This document shows, one piece after another, positions 1-6,952 of a stretch of 64,000 bases of DNA (its first letter is position 1; each line of letters begins with the position of its first letter). A model generated the notes under the pieces. The model saw only the letters and a list, made by a program, of their open reading frames with translations. It had not been told where the DNA came from and did no database searches. The DNA comes from Pedobacter sp. SYP-B3415 (GTDB lineage Bacteria > Bacteroidota > Bacteroidia > Sphingobacteriales > Sphingobacteriaceae). A program made the translations under genes and the position numbers. The stretch is taken from assembly GCF_004138205.1 (NCBI RefSeq), contig NZ_RXNQ01000035.1, positions 124,001 through 188,000 of the forward strand, in the 5' to 3' direction.

Positions 1-100
1 CCGGTACCTGCTGAATCCACCAGGCTGGAGCCACGACGGGCGGTCACAGATTGCAAAAGTTCTGCAAAGAGAATTACAGGAGCAGGAAACCAAAAAATAA
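1..100 (+). CDS. C-terminal end of an unidentified protein (partial)
   Basis: An open frame enters from the left edge and stops at a TAA at 98-100. The 32 visible residues run from RYLLNPPGWSHDG to ELQEQETKK. The tail is polar and helical, and I do not recognise the family. It lies about 16 nt upstream of the promoter of the aromatic operon, so it is probably the last gene of a separate plus-strand unit. Confidence 0.55.
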   Translation, partial: RYLLNPPGWSHDGRSQIAKVLQRELQEQETKK

Positions 101-116
101 TTTTTTTATTTTCATC

Positions 117-146
117 TTGACAAATTAAATTTTGTTGCTACATTTG
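117..146 (+). promoter_or_regulatory. Bacteroidota-type promoter of the aromatic operon
   Basis: TTG at 117-119, a 19-nt spacer, and TACATTTG at 139-146 match the TTG-N19-TAnnTTTG consensus of the Bacteroidota primary sigma factor. Transcription would start near 152-155, just before the leader peptide start at 164. Nothing else in the 200-nt gap looks like a promoter. Confidence 0.8.
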
Positions 147-163
147 CCAGCACAGAATTAAAA

Positions 164-226
164 ATGAGAACAACATATACATATTGGTTTGGTTACTTTT
201 ACTACTTCAGTAAGAGCCGGGACTAA
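164..226 (+). CDS. Aromatic-rich leader peptide (attenuator peptide)
   Basis: This is a 20-codon open frame, ATG 164 to TAA 224-226. Five Tyr, three Phe and one Trp fall within codons 5-15 (YTYWFGYFYYF). It sits between a consensus promoter and a strong intrinsic terminator directly upstream of pheA. Known leader peptides of amino acid operons (pheL, trpL, hisL in Proteobacteria) work by ribosome stalling at codons for the end product. Here the last codons and the stop (215-224) are also the left arm of an antiterminator. A ribosome stalled on Tyr or Phe codons would leave that arm free, while one reaching the stop would cover it. The peptide itself probably has no function. The mixed Tyr/Phe/Trp content suggests sensing of all three aromatic amino acids. 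The mechanism is inferred from sequence only. Confidence 0.85.
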   Translation: MRTTYTYWFGYFYYFSKSRD

Positions 227-277
227 TATGTACTAAACATCTGCATAAAAAGATAAAATGTATACGAAAGTCCCGGC
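215..277 (+). promoter_or_regulatory. Predicted antiterminator pairing of the aromatic attenuator
   Basis: GCCGGGACT at 216-224, at the 3' end of the leader peptide frame, is the exact reverse complement of AGTCCCGGC at 269-277. That second segment is also the left arm of the terminator at 267-293. The two 9-11 bp pairings exclude each other, which is the expected antiterminator/terminator switch. Confidence 0.75.
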
Positions 278-298
278 CAAAAGCCGGGACTTTTTTTT
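267..298 (+). terminator. Intrinsic terminator of the aromatic attenuator
   Basis: An 11-bp perfect stem pairs 267-277 with 283-293 around a 5-nt loop (CAAAA). It is followed by an eight-T run at 291-298. The hairpin ends about 20 nt before the pheA start, so it would stop transcription before the structural genes unless the antiterminator forms. Confidence 0.88.
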
Positions 299-317
299 GT
301 GATTTTTTACCAGCAAA

Positions 318-1151
318 ATGAAAAAACAAGCGCGTGTAGCGATCCAGGGTATCAAAGCTTCCTTCCATGAAGAAGCGGCCTTCAAATTTTTCGGCAAAGA
401 CATTCAAACGATTGAGTGCGACTCCTTTAAGCGCACCTGCGAGCATCTTGAGAAAGGTGAGGCCGACTTTGTGGTAATGGCGATCGAAAACTCAATTGCA
501 GGAAGTTTGCTGCCAAACTACACGCTGATCAGGGAATACAATTTTGCTGTAGTTGGCGAAGTTTACCTGCCGATCCAGCTGCACCTGCTTGCTTTGCCGG
601 GTGTAAAGTTTGAGGATGTAAAGACCGTTACCTCCCACCCCATTGCCATCCGTCAGTGTGTCGATTTCTTCGACGAGTTTCCGCACCTCAAAGTAGTAGA
701 AAGTGTTGATACGGCAGCCTGCGCAAAACGCATCCGCGATGAGCAACTGACCGATACGGTTGCCATTGCCAACATGCTCGCTGCAGAACTTTACGGATTA
801 AATGTGCTTGAAAGACGCATCGAATCAAATAAAAAGAACTACACCCGTTTTCTCATCCTTCAGAAAGACAAGTCAGACCAGAATAAAGAGATCAATAAAG
901 CCTCAATCTGTTTCCAGGTAGGCAACACGGCCGGAGCACTGGCACGTGTGCTGAACATCTTTGCCGAGAATGAAGTGAACCTGACCAAAATCCAATCAAT
1001 GCCGGTACTTGGTAAAAGAAATGAATACTACTTCTATGTAGACATGGAATGGACAGATCTTGAAAAGTATGAAAATGCCATCCGCCGTACGCTTAAATTC
1101 ACTGTGAACTTTAACATCATGGGTGAGTATGAGCGAAATGATGGAGTTTGA
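318..1151 (+). CDS. pheA: Prephenate dehydratase with ACT domain
   Basis: Converts prephenate to phenylpyruvate, the committed step to phenylalanine, in the cytoplasm. The 277-residue protein has the usual stand-alone length: a periplasmic-binding-like catalytic region over residues 5-185 followed by an ACT regulatory domain over about 194-272. The catalytic TRF motif is seen at 176-178 (NYTRF). In the ACT domain GALA is at 206-209, but the usual ESRP Phe-binding motif reads IQSMP at 225-229, so feedback control by phenylalanine may differ from the Escherichia coli enzyme. It is the first structural gene behind the leader peptide and attenuator. The ATG at 318 begins MKKQARVAIQG, the expected N-terminus. 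Confidence 0.95.
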   Translation: MKKQARVAIQGIKASFHEEAAFKFFGKDIQTIECDSFKRTCEHLEKGEADFVVMAIENSIAGSLLPNYTLIREYNFAVVGEVYLPIQLHLLALPGVKFEDVKTVTSHPIAIRQCVDFFDEFPHLKVVESVDTAACAKRIRDEQLTDTVAIANMLAAELYGLNVLERRIESNKKNYTRFLILQKDKSDQNKEINKASICFQVGNTAGALARVLNIFAENEVNLTKIQSMPVLGKRNEYYFYVDMEWTDLEKYENAIRRTLKFTVNFNIMGEYERNDGV

Positions 1152-1184
1152 TGGAAGTACTAAATAGTAAGTACTAAGTGAAAA

Positions 1185-1219
1185 GTTGAAAGTTAAAAGT
1201 TAAAAGTTAAAAGTTAAAA
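1185..1219 (+). repeat. Short tandem repeat, 7-nt unit GTTAAAA
   Basis: Four perfect copies of GTTAAAA lie at 1192-1219, preceded by one degenerate copy (GTTGAAA) at 1185-1191, in the 98-nt gap between pheA and the DAHP synthase gene. AT-rich tracts of this kind are common between Bacteroidota genes. The gap shows no terminator, so the operon probably continues through it. Confidence 0.8.
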
Positions 1220-1249
1220 ACCTTGCCCCCGGGCCTTACTACAAATCAT

Positions 1250-2389
1250 ATGAAATTACAATTGAACATCCAACCGCTGAACACCTGGTTGAACACGAAC
1301 AACGAACCGCTCCTGATTTCAGGACCTTGCAGTGCCGAAACTGAAGAGCAGCTGCTAACCACCGCTCACCTGCTTGCCGCAACCGGCAAGGTGTCTGTAT
1401 TGCGTGCAGGTATCTGGAAACCACGTACCCGTCCGGGTGAATTTGAAGGTATCGGCAGTGTGGGTCTTGAGTGGCTGAACCGTGCGAAACAGGAAACAGG
1501 CTTGCCAACCGCGGTTGAGGTGGCCAATGCAAAACACGTTGAAGAGGCCCTGGCTGCCGGTGTCGACGTATTGTGGATCGGTGCACGTTCTACCGTAAAC
1601 CCATTCACTGTTCAGGAAATTGCCGATGCCCTGCAGGGTGTAGACATCCCGGTACTTGTGAAAAACCCTGTAAACCCTGATCTGCAGTTGTGGATCGGCG
1701 CGCTTGAACGCATCAACAAAGCAGGTATTACAAAACTTGGCGCTATTCACCGCGGCTTCTCTTCATTCGAGAAAAGCTCTTTCCGTAACGAACCGATGTG
1801 GGAAATGGCTATTCAGCTTAAAACGCTTTGCCCTGAACTTCCGATCATCAATGACCCAAGCCATATCTGCGGTAACCGCGAACTGATCCCTTACATTGCG
1901 CAAAAGGCACTTGACCTTGATATGCAAGGGCTTATGATCGAATCGCACGTTGATCCTTCAGTTGCCTGGACAGATGCAAAACAACAGGTGACTCCTGCTG
2001 CCCTGGCCGAACTTGTAGACAGGTTGACTGTTCGCGAACCGGAATCAAACAACGAGGTATTTGTAGATCAGTTGGCAGAACTGCGCAAGCAGATTGACAA
2101 AATCGACGACCTGATGTTGCAGAAACTCGGCGAACGTATGTCTATTGTTCAAAAGATCGGCGAATTTAAGCGCGATAACCAGGTGACCATTCTTCAGGTT
2201 AACCGTTGGGATGAGATTATTAAAAAAGGTACAGCCTTTGCAAAAGCGCTTAAACTTGATACTGGTTTTGTTGAAAAATTCCTTGAGCTGGTGCACAGCG
2301 AATCAATCCGCAAACAAACTGAGATCATGAATGCAGGAAAAGCAGAAGCGGGAATTGCAGCAGAATCTCACGCCGAAGTAAAAGCATAA
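1250..2389 (+). CDS. Bifunctional 3-deoxy-7-phosphoheptulonate (DAHP) synthase / chorismate mutase
   Basis: Catalyses the first step of the shikimate pathway (phosphoenolpyruvate plus erythrose 4-phosphate) and, through its C-terminal domain, chorismate to prephenate. Residues 1-260 are a type I-beta DAHP synthase: GPCSAE near residue 25 with the metal-binding Cys, then RAGIWKPRTRPG, an IHRG segment and NDPSH. Residues from about 270 on form an AroQ-type chorismate mutase helix bundle (ELRKQIDKID, ERM, IGEFKRDN). I chose ATG 1250 (MKLQLN); an upstream TTG at 1223 only adds nine residues without family character. The protein is then 379 residues. In related fused enzymes the mutase domain is tied to feedback by prephenate; that is family knowledge, not seen here. 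It lies 2 nt from aroA. Confidence 0.93.
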   Translation: MKLQLNIQPLNTWLNTNNEPLLISGPCSAETEEQLLTTAHLLAATGKVSVLRAGIWKPRTRPGEFEGIGSVGLEWLNRAKQETGLPTAVEVANAKHVEEALAAGVDVLWIGARSTVNPFTVQEIADALQGVDIPVLVKNPVNPDLQLWIGALERINKAGITKLGAIHRGFSSFEKSSFRNEPMWEMAIQLKTLCPELPIINDPSHICGNRELIPYIAQKALDLDMQGLMIESHVDPSVAWTDAKQQVTPAALAELVDRLTVREPESNNEVFVDQLAELRKQIDKIDDLMLQKLGERMSIVQKIGEFKRDNQVTILQVNRWDEIIKKGTAFAKALKLDTGFVEKFLELVHSESIRKQTEIMNAGKAEAGIAAESHAEVKA

Positions 2390-2391
2390 AC

Positions 2392-3663
2392 ATGAGTAAA
2401 AATGTGCTGGTCTCTTTTAGCGGGGCCAAAAACATACAGGCAAGGATTGCACTCACCGGTTCAAAAAGTGAGTGCAACCGTGCCCTGGTTATCAGTGCGC
2501 TTAGCAGGGGCCTCGTCAGGGTAGACAACCACTCAAATGCCGCCGACACGGTTACTTTAAACCGGATTCTTTCAGAACTTGCAGTGCAGGGTACAGATGA
2601 GCGAGCGCAGGTAGATGTCGGCCCCGCCGGAACAGCCATGCGTTTTTTAACCGCCTACCTGGCTGTACTTCCAGGCAGCTTTCATCTGACGGGAACAGAG
2701 CGGATGAAGCAACGGCCTATCGGCATCCTGGTCGACGCGCTCCATGCAATCGGTGCGAAGATCGGCTACGCCGGACAGGAAGGCTTCCCCCCTCTTGATA
2801 TTGACGGCGGATTCGAACAAACGGCTGGTTCTGTTGAAATCGCAGGCGACATCAGCAGCCAGTATATTTCTGCCTTACTGATGGTTGCAGCAGTGCTGCC
2901 GCAGGGTCTTGAGCTCCGTATCAAAGGTGAGCTGACCTCACGCCCCTATGTGCAGATGACGCTTGATATGCTGGCAGAAGCAGGTATTACACATGAATGG
3001 AACGGCAACACAATTTCCATCAAACAGCAAAACTTCGGGGAAACGACCCTGACTGTTGAGCCCGACTGGAGCGCCGCTTCTTATTGGTACAGTATTGCCG
3101 CGCTTGCGGAAAATGCAGCAATCGAACTTCCGGCGCTGCGCGAAAGCAGTTTGCAGGGCGATAGCCGGATCAGAAGCATAATGAAAGATTTTGGCGTGCA
3201 GACACAAACCGTTGCGGGCGGAATTGCGCTGGCACGCGATGAGAGAAGCTGGCCCTCAGCCACGCTGAACCTGAAAGATTGTCCGGATCTGGCGCAAACC
3301 ATCATTGTATGCGCTGCCGCGCTTGGTCAGAACCTTTCGTTCACCGGTCTTGAAACGCTTAAAATCAAAGAAACTGACCGCATTGCCGCACTTCAGAATG
3401 AACTTGCCCAATTGGGTGTAACACTTACCGAAGAAAACCAGGTATATACATTAAACTGCGACAACCTTCATTTTCCCAAGCGCATTTTCGTAAAAACATA
3501 TGAGGATCACCGCATGGCGATGGCTTTTGCCCCGCTTGCACTGCTGGTTGATGAAGTAGAGATTGAAGATGCCGAGGTCGTTGCGAAGTCTTACCCCGAT
3601 TTCTGGCTGCACCTTGAACAGGCGGGTTTTGGTGTAAAGGCATTACAGGCGGAATTTAATTAA
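2392..3663 (+). CDS. aroA: 3-phosphoshikimate 1-carboxyvinyltransferase (EPSP synthase)
   Basis: Transfers enolpyruvyl from phosphoenolpyruvate to shikimate 3-phosphate, the sixth shikimate step. At 423 residues it is of normal length. Visible motifs are the substrate-binding [11 protein letters not shown] near residue 24, [10 protein letters not shown] near 76, [10 protein letters not shown] near 183, KETDRIAAL near 325 and [10 protein letters not shown] near 370. In the segment matching the E. coli NAGTAMRP loop the Asn is Pro and the Pro (P101 in E. coli) is Phe, a position known to affect glyphosate binding. The start ATG follows the preceding stop by 2 nt, so translation is probably coupled. 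Confidence 0.95.
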   Translation: MSKNVLVSFSGAKNIQARIALTGSKSECNRALVISALSRGLVRVDNHSNAADTVTLNRILSELAVQGTDERAQVDVGPAGTAMRFLTAYLAVLPGSFHLTGTERMKQRPIGILVDALHAIGAKIGYAGQEGFPPLDIDGGFEQTAGSVEIAGDISSQYISALLMVAAVLPQGLELRIKGELTSRPYVQMTLDMLAEAGITHEWNGNTISIKQQNFGETTLTVEPDWSAASYWYSIAALAENAAIELPALRESSLQGDSRIRSIMKDFGVQTQTVAGGIALARDERSWPSATLNLKDCPDLAQTIIVCAAALGQNLSFTGLETLKIKETDRIAALQNELAQLGVTLTEENQVYTLNCDNLHFPKRIFVKTYEDHRMAMAFAPLALLVDEVEIEDAEVVAKSYPDFWLHLEQAGFGVKALQAEFN

Positions 3664-3710
3664 TCGAACACTTTCCGGCAAAGCATACAGCCGGAGCATG
3701 GAAACATAAA

Positions 3711-4811
3711 ATGGCAGGAAACACCTTCGGGCAACTTTTTAGAACAAGCACCTTTGGCGAATCGCACGGAACAGCAATCGGCGTAGTTATCGATGGCTGT
3801 CCGCCAAATATTGACCTCGACCTGGAATTTATTCAGTCAGAGCTCGACAAACGCAAGCCTGGACAATCAAAAATTACAACACAGCGTAAAGAGAGCGACA
3901 CGGTTCAGATTCTGTCGGGAATATTTGAGGGCAAAAGCACAGGAACGCCGATCGCCTTGCTGATCCCGAATGAGGATCAGCGTTCGAAGGATTATGGCCA
4001 TAACATAGACGTATACAGGCCTTCGCATGCAGATTATGTTTACGATGCAAAATACGGCATCCGCGACCACCGCGGCGGCGGCAGGTCATCGGCCCGTGAA
4101 ACCGCTGCCCGCGTTGCTGCCGGAGCCGTAGCTAAACTGGTTCTCAAACAACATGGCATTGGCATATTTGCGCATGTGTCATCAGTGGGGAAAATCTACG
4201 CACCAAACCTGGCCGACCGGCAGCTCGATGAGCTGTTTGCCATTCGCGAGGACAACATTGTGCGTTGTGCGGATCCTGCTACGGCTAACGAAATGATCGA
4301 CCTGATCGATTCCGTACGTAAGGATGGCGATACGATTGGCGGACAGGTCTCCTGCGTGGTGCGCAACTGCCCTGTAGGCCTGGGTGAACCGGTTTTTGAC
4401 AAACTGCATGCAGATCTCGGCAAGGCGATGCTCAGCATTAACGCTGTACACGGCTTTGCTTACGGATCAGGATTTGCTGCCACAGAAATGCGGGGCTCTG
4501 AACACAATGACATCCCGCAACCCGGAGGCGGCTACCGTTCGGTAACAAACCACGCAGGCGGTATTCTCGGTGGTATCTCAAACGGAATGGACATTAATTT
4601 CACGGTTGCCTTTAAGCCGGTTGCAACCATCATGCATAACCAGCAGACCATCAACGCAAAAGGTGAGGCCTCAGAAATAAAAGGTAAAGGCCGCCATGAT
4701 CCATGCGTGGTACCGCGCGCCGTCGTTATTGTTGAGGCGATGGCGGCACTGGTGCTTGCAGATCATTTGCTAAGGCAGAAAGCTATCAGTAAATCTTATT
4801 TTTCTGAATAA
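3711..4811 (+). CDS. aroC: Chorismate synthase
   Basis: Makes chorismate from EPSP with reduced FMN as a catalytic cofactor. The 366-residue protein shows the family signatures: [14 protein letters not shown] at the N-terminus, [15 protein letters not shown] near residue 122, a [10 protein letters not shown] segment near 246 and GGISNG near 285. It follows aroA by 47 nt without a terminator, completing a unit with pheA, DAHP synthase/chorismate mutase and aroA. No tyrA is present here, so the tyrosine branch must be encoded elsewhere. Confidence 0.96.
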   Translation: MAGNTFGQLFRTSTFGESHGTAIGVVIDGCPPNIDLDLEFIQSELDKRKPGQSKITTQRKESDTVQILSGIFEGKSTGTPIALLIPNEDQRSKDYGHNIDVYRPSHADYVYDAKYGIRDHRGGGRSSARETAARVAAGAVAKLVLKQHGIGIFAHVSSVGKIYAPNLADRQLDELFAIREDNIVRCADPATANEMIDLIDSVRKDGDTIGGQVSCVVRNCPVGLGEPVFDKLHADLGKAMLSINAVHGFAYGSGFAATEMRGSEHNDIPQPGGGYRSVTNHAGGILGGISNGMDINFTVAFKPVATIMHNQQTINAKGEASEIKGKGRHDPCVVPRAVVIVEAMAALVLADHLLRQKAISKSYFSE

Positions 4812-4814
4812 TAG

Positions 4815-5426
4815 ATGATCGCACGTTGCCTTACTTTGATTCTACTGCTGCTGTCCGGCTTCATTACCCGGGCGCAAAACTTTATGCAGCAGACAGAAGA
4901 TCACCGGACAGCCTATAAGCAAGCTTTTCTTACAGACAGTCATTCTCCTTTGAAAAAGGAAGACTTAGCCTTGCTACGCTTTTTCCCGGCCGACAGCAGT
5001 TACCGGGTCAAGGCTGTTTTCCTACCGCTGGAAAACCCGGTAACATTTAAAATGCCTACGTTTGACGGCAGCAGCAAGGATTTTATCCGCTACGGCGTTC
5101 TTGAATTTAGTTTACATGGTCAGAGACAAAAACTGGTCTTGTACAAAAGCGTTTCACTGCTCAATAACCCTATTTACAAGGATTATCTGTTTCTTCCTTT
5201 TACCGATCAGACCAACGGCAGCGAAACGTACACCGGCGGACGATATATAGACCTTTCCATGAAAGATATCATCGGTAACACCATCGTTATCGACTTCAAT
5301 AAGGCTTACAATCCATACTGTGCCTACAGCGGAGGTTACCAGTGCCCCGTGCCTCCTGCCGAAAACAATCTAAAAATTAACGTGCCTGCAGGTGAGAAAA
5401 ATTACGCAGGGAAAAAGAAAGAGTAA
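4815..5426 (+). CDS. DUF1684 family exported protein
   Basis: A 203-residue protein with a clear signal peptide (CLTLILLLLSGFITRAQN, cleavage near residue 20). The C-terminal half carries the DUF1684 signature, an FNKAYNPYCAY segment followed by CPVPPAENNL with two conserved Cys, and then a V-x-AGEK motif. The biochemical function of DUF1684 is unknown to me. It starts 3 nt after aroC stops and so is probably co-transcribed, though an exported protein has no evident role in aromatic synthesis. It is the last gene before the repeat array. Confidence 0.8.
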   Translation: MIARCLTLILLLLSGFITRAQNFMQQTEDHRTAYKQAFLTDSHSPLKKEDLALLRFFPADSSYRVKAVFLPLENPVTFKMPTFDGSSKDFIRYGVLEFSLHGQRQKLVLYKSVSLLNNPIYKDYLFLPFTDQTNGSETYTGGRYIDLSMKDIIGNTIVIDFNKAYNPYCAYSGGYQCPVPPAENNLKINVPAGEKNYAGKKKE

Positions 5427-5670
5427 AAAACTTCGTGCGTAATAGTTGGAATCAGGAACCACGAGCCATGACAGGAGATCAAAGAAAAAGGAACCAAGAT
5501 GAAAGACCACGGCGCCTAACCCGCAATACGCATAACCGGCTGAGGGGTTTTGCACCACGTCTAAATACGAAATACGAATACCTATGTACTAGTACACGGC
5601 TCAGGACTCAAATCTCGCATTTCAAATCTACCGAAATCCATTAGATTCATCCCTGGCGATTCACCCACGG

Positions 5671-5748
5671 GTCATTCAGAGCGTAGCGTAGAATCTAACT
5701 TGTGATCCCGAGTTAGATCCTTCCGCCGCTCCGCTCTGTCTGGATGAC
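5671..5748. repeat. Imperfect hairpin of array unit 1
   Basis: GTCATTCAGAGCGTAGCG...ATCTAACT is followed by AGTTAGAT...CTCTGTCTGGATGAC, arms of about 30 and 38 nt around a 10-nt loop. The same structure recurs in units 2-4. Confidence 0.75.
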
Positions 5749-5990
5749 TTCAAGGGGAACCAAGAGCCATGAATCATGAGTCAGGACCTCAATGAGATCA
5801 AAGAAAAAGGAAAAAAGATGAAAGACCACGGCGCCTAACCCGCAATACGCATAATGGGCTGAGGGGTTTTTGCGCCACGTCTTAATACGAAATACGAATA
5901 CCTATGTACTAGTACACGTCTCAGGACTCAAATCTCGCATTTCAAATCTACCTAAATCCATTGGCTTCATGCCTGGCGATTCCCCCACGG

Positions 5991-6068
5991 GTCATTCAGA
6001 GCGTAGCGAAGAATCTAACTTATGATCCCGAGTTAGATCCTTCCGCCGCTACGCTCTGTCTGGATGAC
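5991..6068. repeat. Imperfect hairpin of array unit 2
   Basis: Same inverted repeat as in unit 1. The inner AGCGTAGCG / CGCTACGCT blocks and the outer GTCAT / ATGAC ends are kept. The extra bases in the right arm (CC, TCTG) are common to all copies. Confidence 0.75.
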
Positions 6069-6304
6069 TTCAAGGGGAACCAAGAGCCATGAATCATGAG
6101 TCAGGACCCTCAATGAGATCAAAGAAAAAAGATGAAAGACCACGGCGCCTAACCCGCAATACGCATAATGGGCTGAGGGGTTTTTGCGCCACGTCTTAAT
6201 ACGAAATACGAATACCTATGTACTAGTACACGTCTCAGGACTCAAATCTCGCATTTCAAATCTACCTAAATCCATTGGCTTCATGCCTGGCGATTCCCCC
6301 ACGG

Positions 6305-6381
6305 GTCATTCAGAGCGTAGCGAAGAATCTAACTTGTGATCCGAGTTAGATCCTTCCGCCGCTACGCTCTGTCTGGATGAC
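6305..6381. repeat. Imperfect hairpin of array unit 3
   Basis: Same inverted repeat with one base missing from the loop (GATCCGAG instead of GATCCCGAG). Confidence 0.75.
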
Positions 6382-6612
6382 TTCAAGGGGAACCAAGAGC
6401 CATGAATCATGAGTCAGGACCTCAATGGGATTAAAGAAAAAGGAAAAAGGATGAAAGACCGAGGCGCCTAACCCGCAATACGCATAACCTGCTGAGGGGT
6501 TTTGCGCCACGTCTTAATACGAAATACGAATACCTATGTACTAGTACTCTCAAATCTCGCATTTCAAATCTACCGAAATCCATTGGCTCCACTCCAGGCG
6601 ATTCCCCTACGG

Positions 6613-6690
6613 GTCATTCAGAGCGGAGCGAAGAATCTAACTTATGATCCCGAGTTAGATCCTTCCGCCGCTACGCTTTGTTTGGATGAC
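6613..6690. repeat. Imperfect hairpin of array unit 4
   Basis: Same inverted repeat with substitutions in both arms (AGCGGAGCG on the left, CTTTGTTTGG on the right), making it one of the more diverged copies. Confidence 0.72.
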
Positions 6691-6952
6691 TTCAAGGGGA
6701 ACCAAGAGCCATGAATCATGAGTCAAATTGAGATCAAAGAAAAAGGAAAAAAGATGAAAGACCACGGCGCCTAACCCCTCAACGAGATCAAGGAAAAAGG
6801 AAAAAGGATGAAAGACCACGGCGCCTAACCCGCAATACGCATAACCGGCTGAGGGGTTTTGCGCCACGTCTAAATACGAAATACGAATACCTATGTACTA
6901 ATACAGGTCTCAAGACTCAAATCTCACATCTCAGATATCGAAGAAACTCTAA

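Larger units (their letters stand above)
5475..6935. repeat. Tandem array of ~300-320 bp repeats (four full, two partial units)
   Basis: Full units begin at GAGATCAAAG or a variant at 5475, 5794, 6115 and 6427 (319, 321, 312 and 303 nt). A truncated unit lies at 6730-6783 and a partial one runs from 6784 to about 6935. Each full unit has a purine-rich stretch, GGCGCCTAACCCGCAATACG, a CTGAGGGG segment, TATGTACTAGTAC, and a hairpin of about 77 nt. Units 2 and 3 are almost identical, and units 1 and 4 differ at scattered sites. The array fills the gap between the convergent DUF1684 and E1 genes and codes for nothing convincing. Open frames across it are by-products of the repeat. Confidence 0.9.

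Noticed and set aside
1223..1249. TTG start of the DAHP synthase at 1223
   Set aside because: It adds nine residues absent from the family; ATG 1250 gives the normal N-terminus.
6502..6867. Small open frames inside the repeat array
   Set aside because: They recur with the repeat unit, have no start context or family features, and simply translate repeat DNA.
5427..6950. Possible CRISPR array in the repeat region
   Set aside because: Units are about 300-320 bp with no short repeat/unique spacer alternation, and no cas genes are near.
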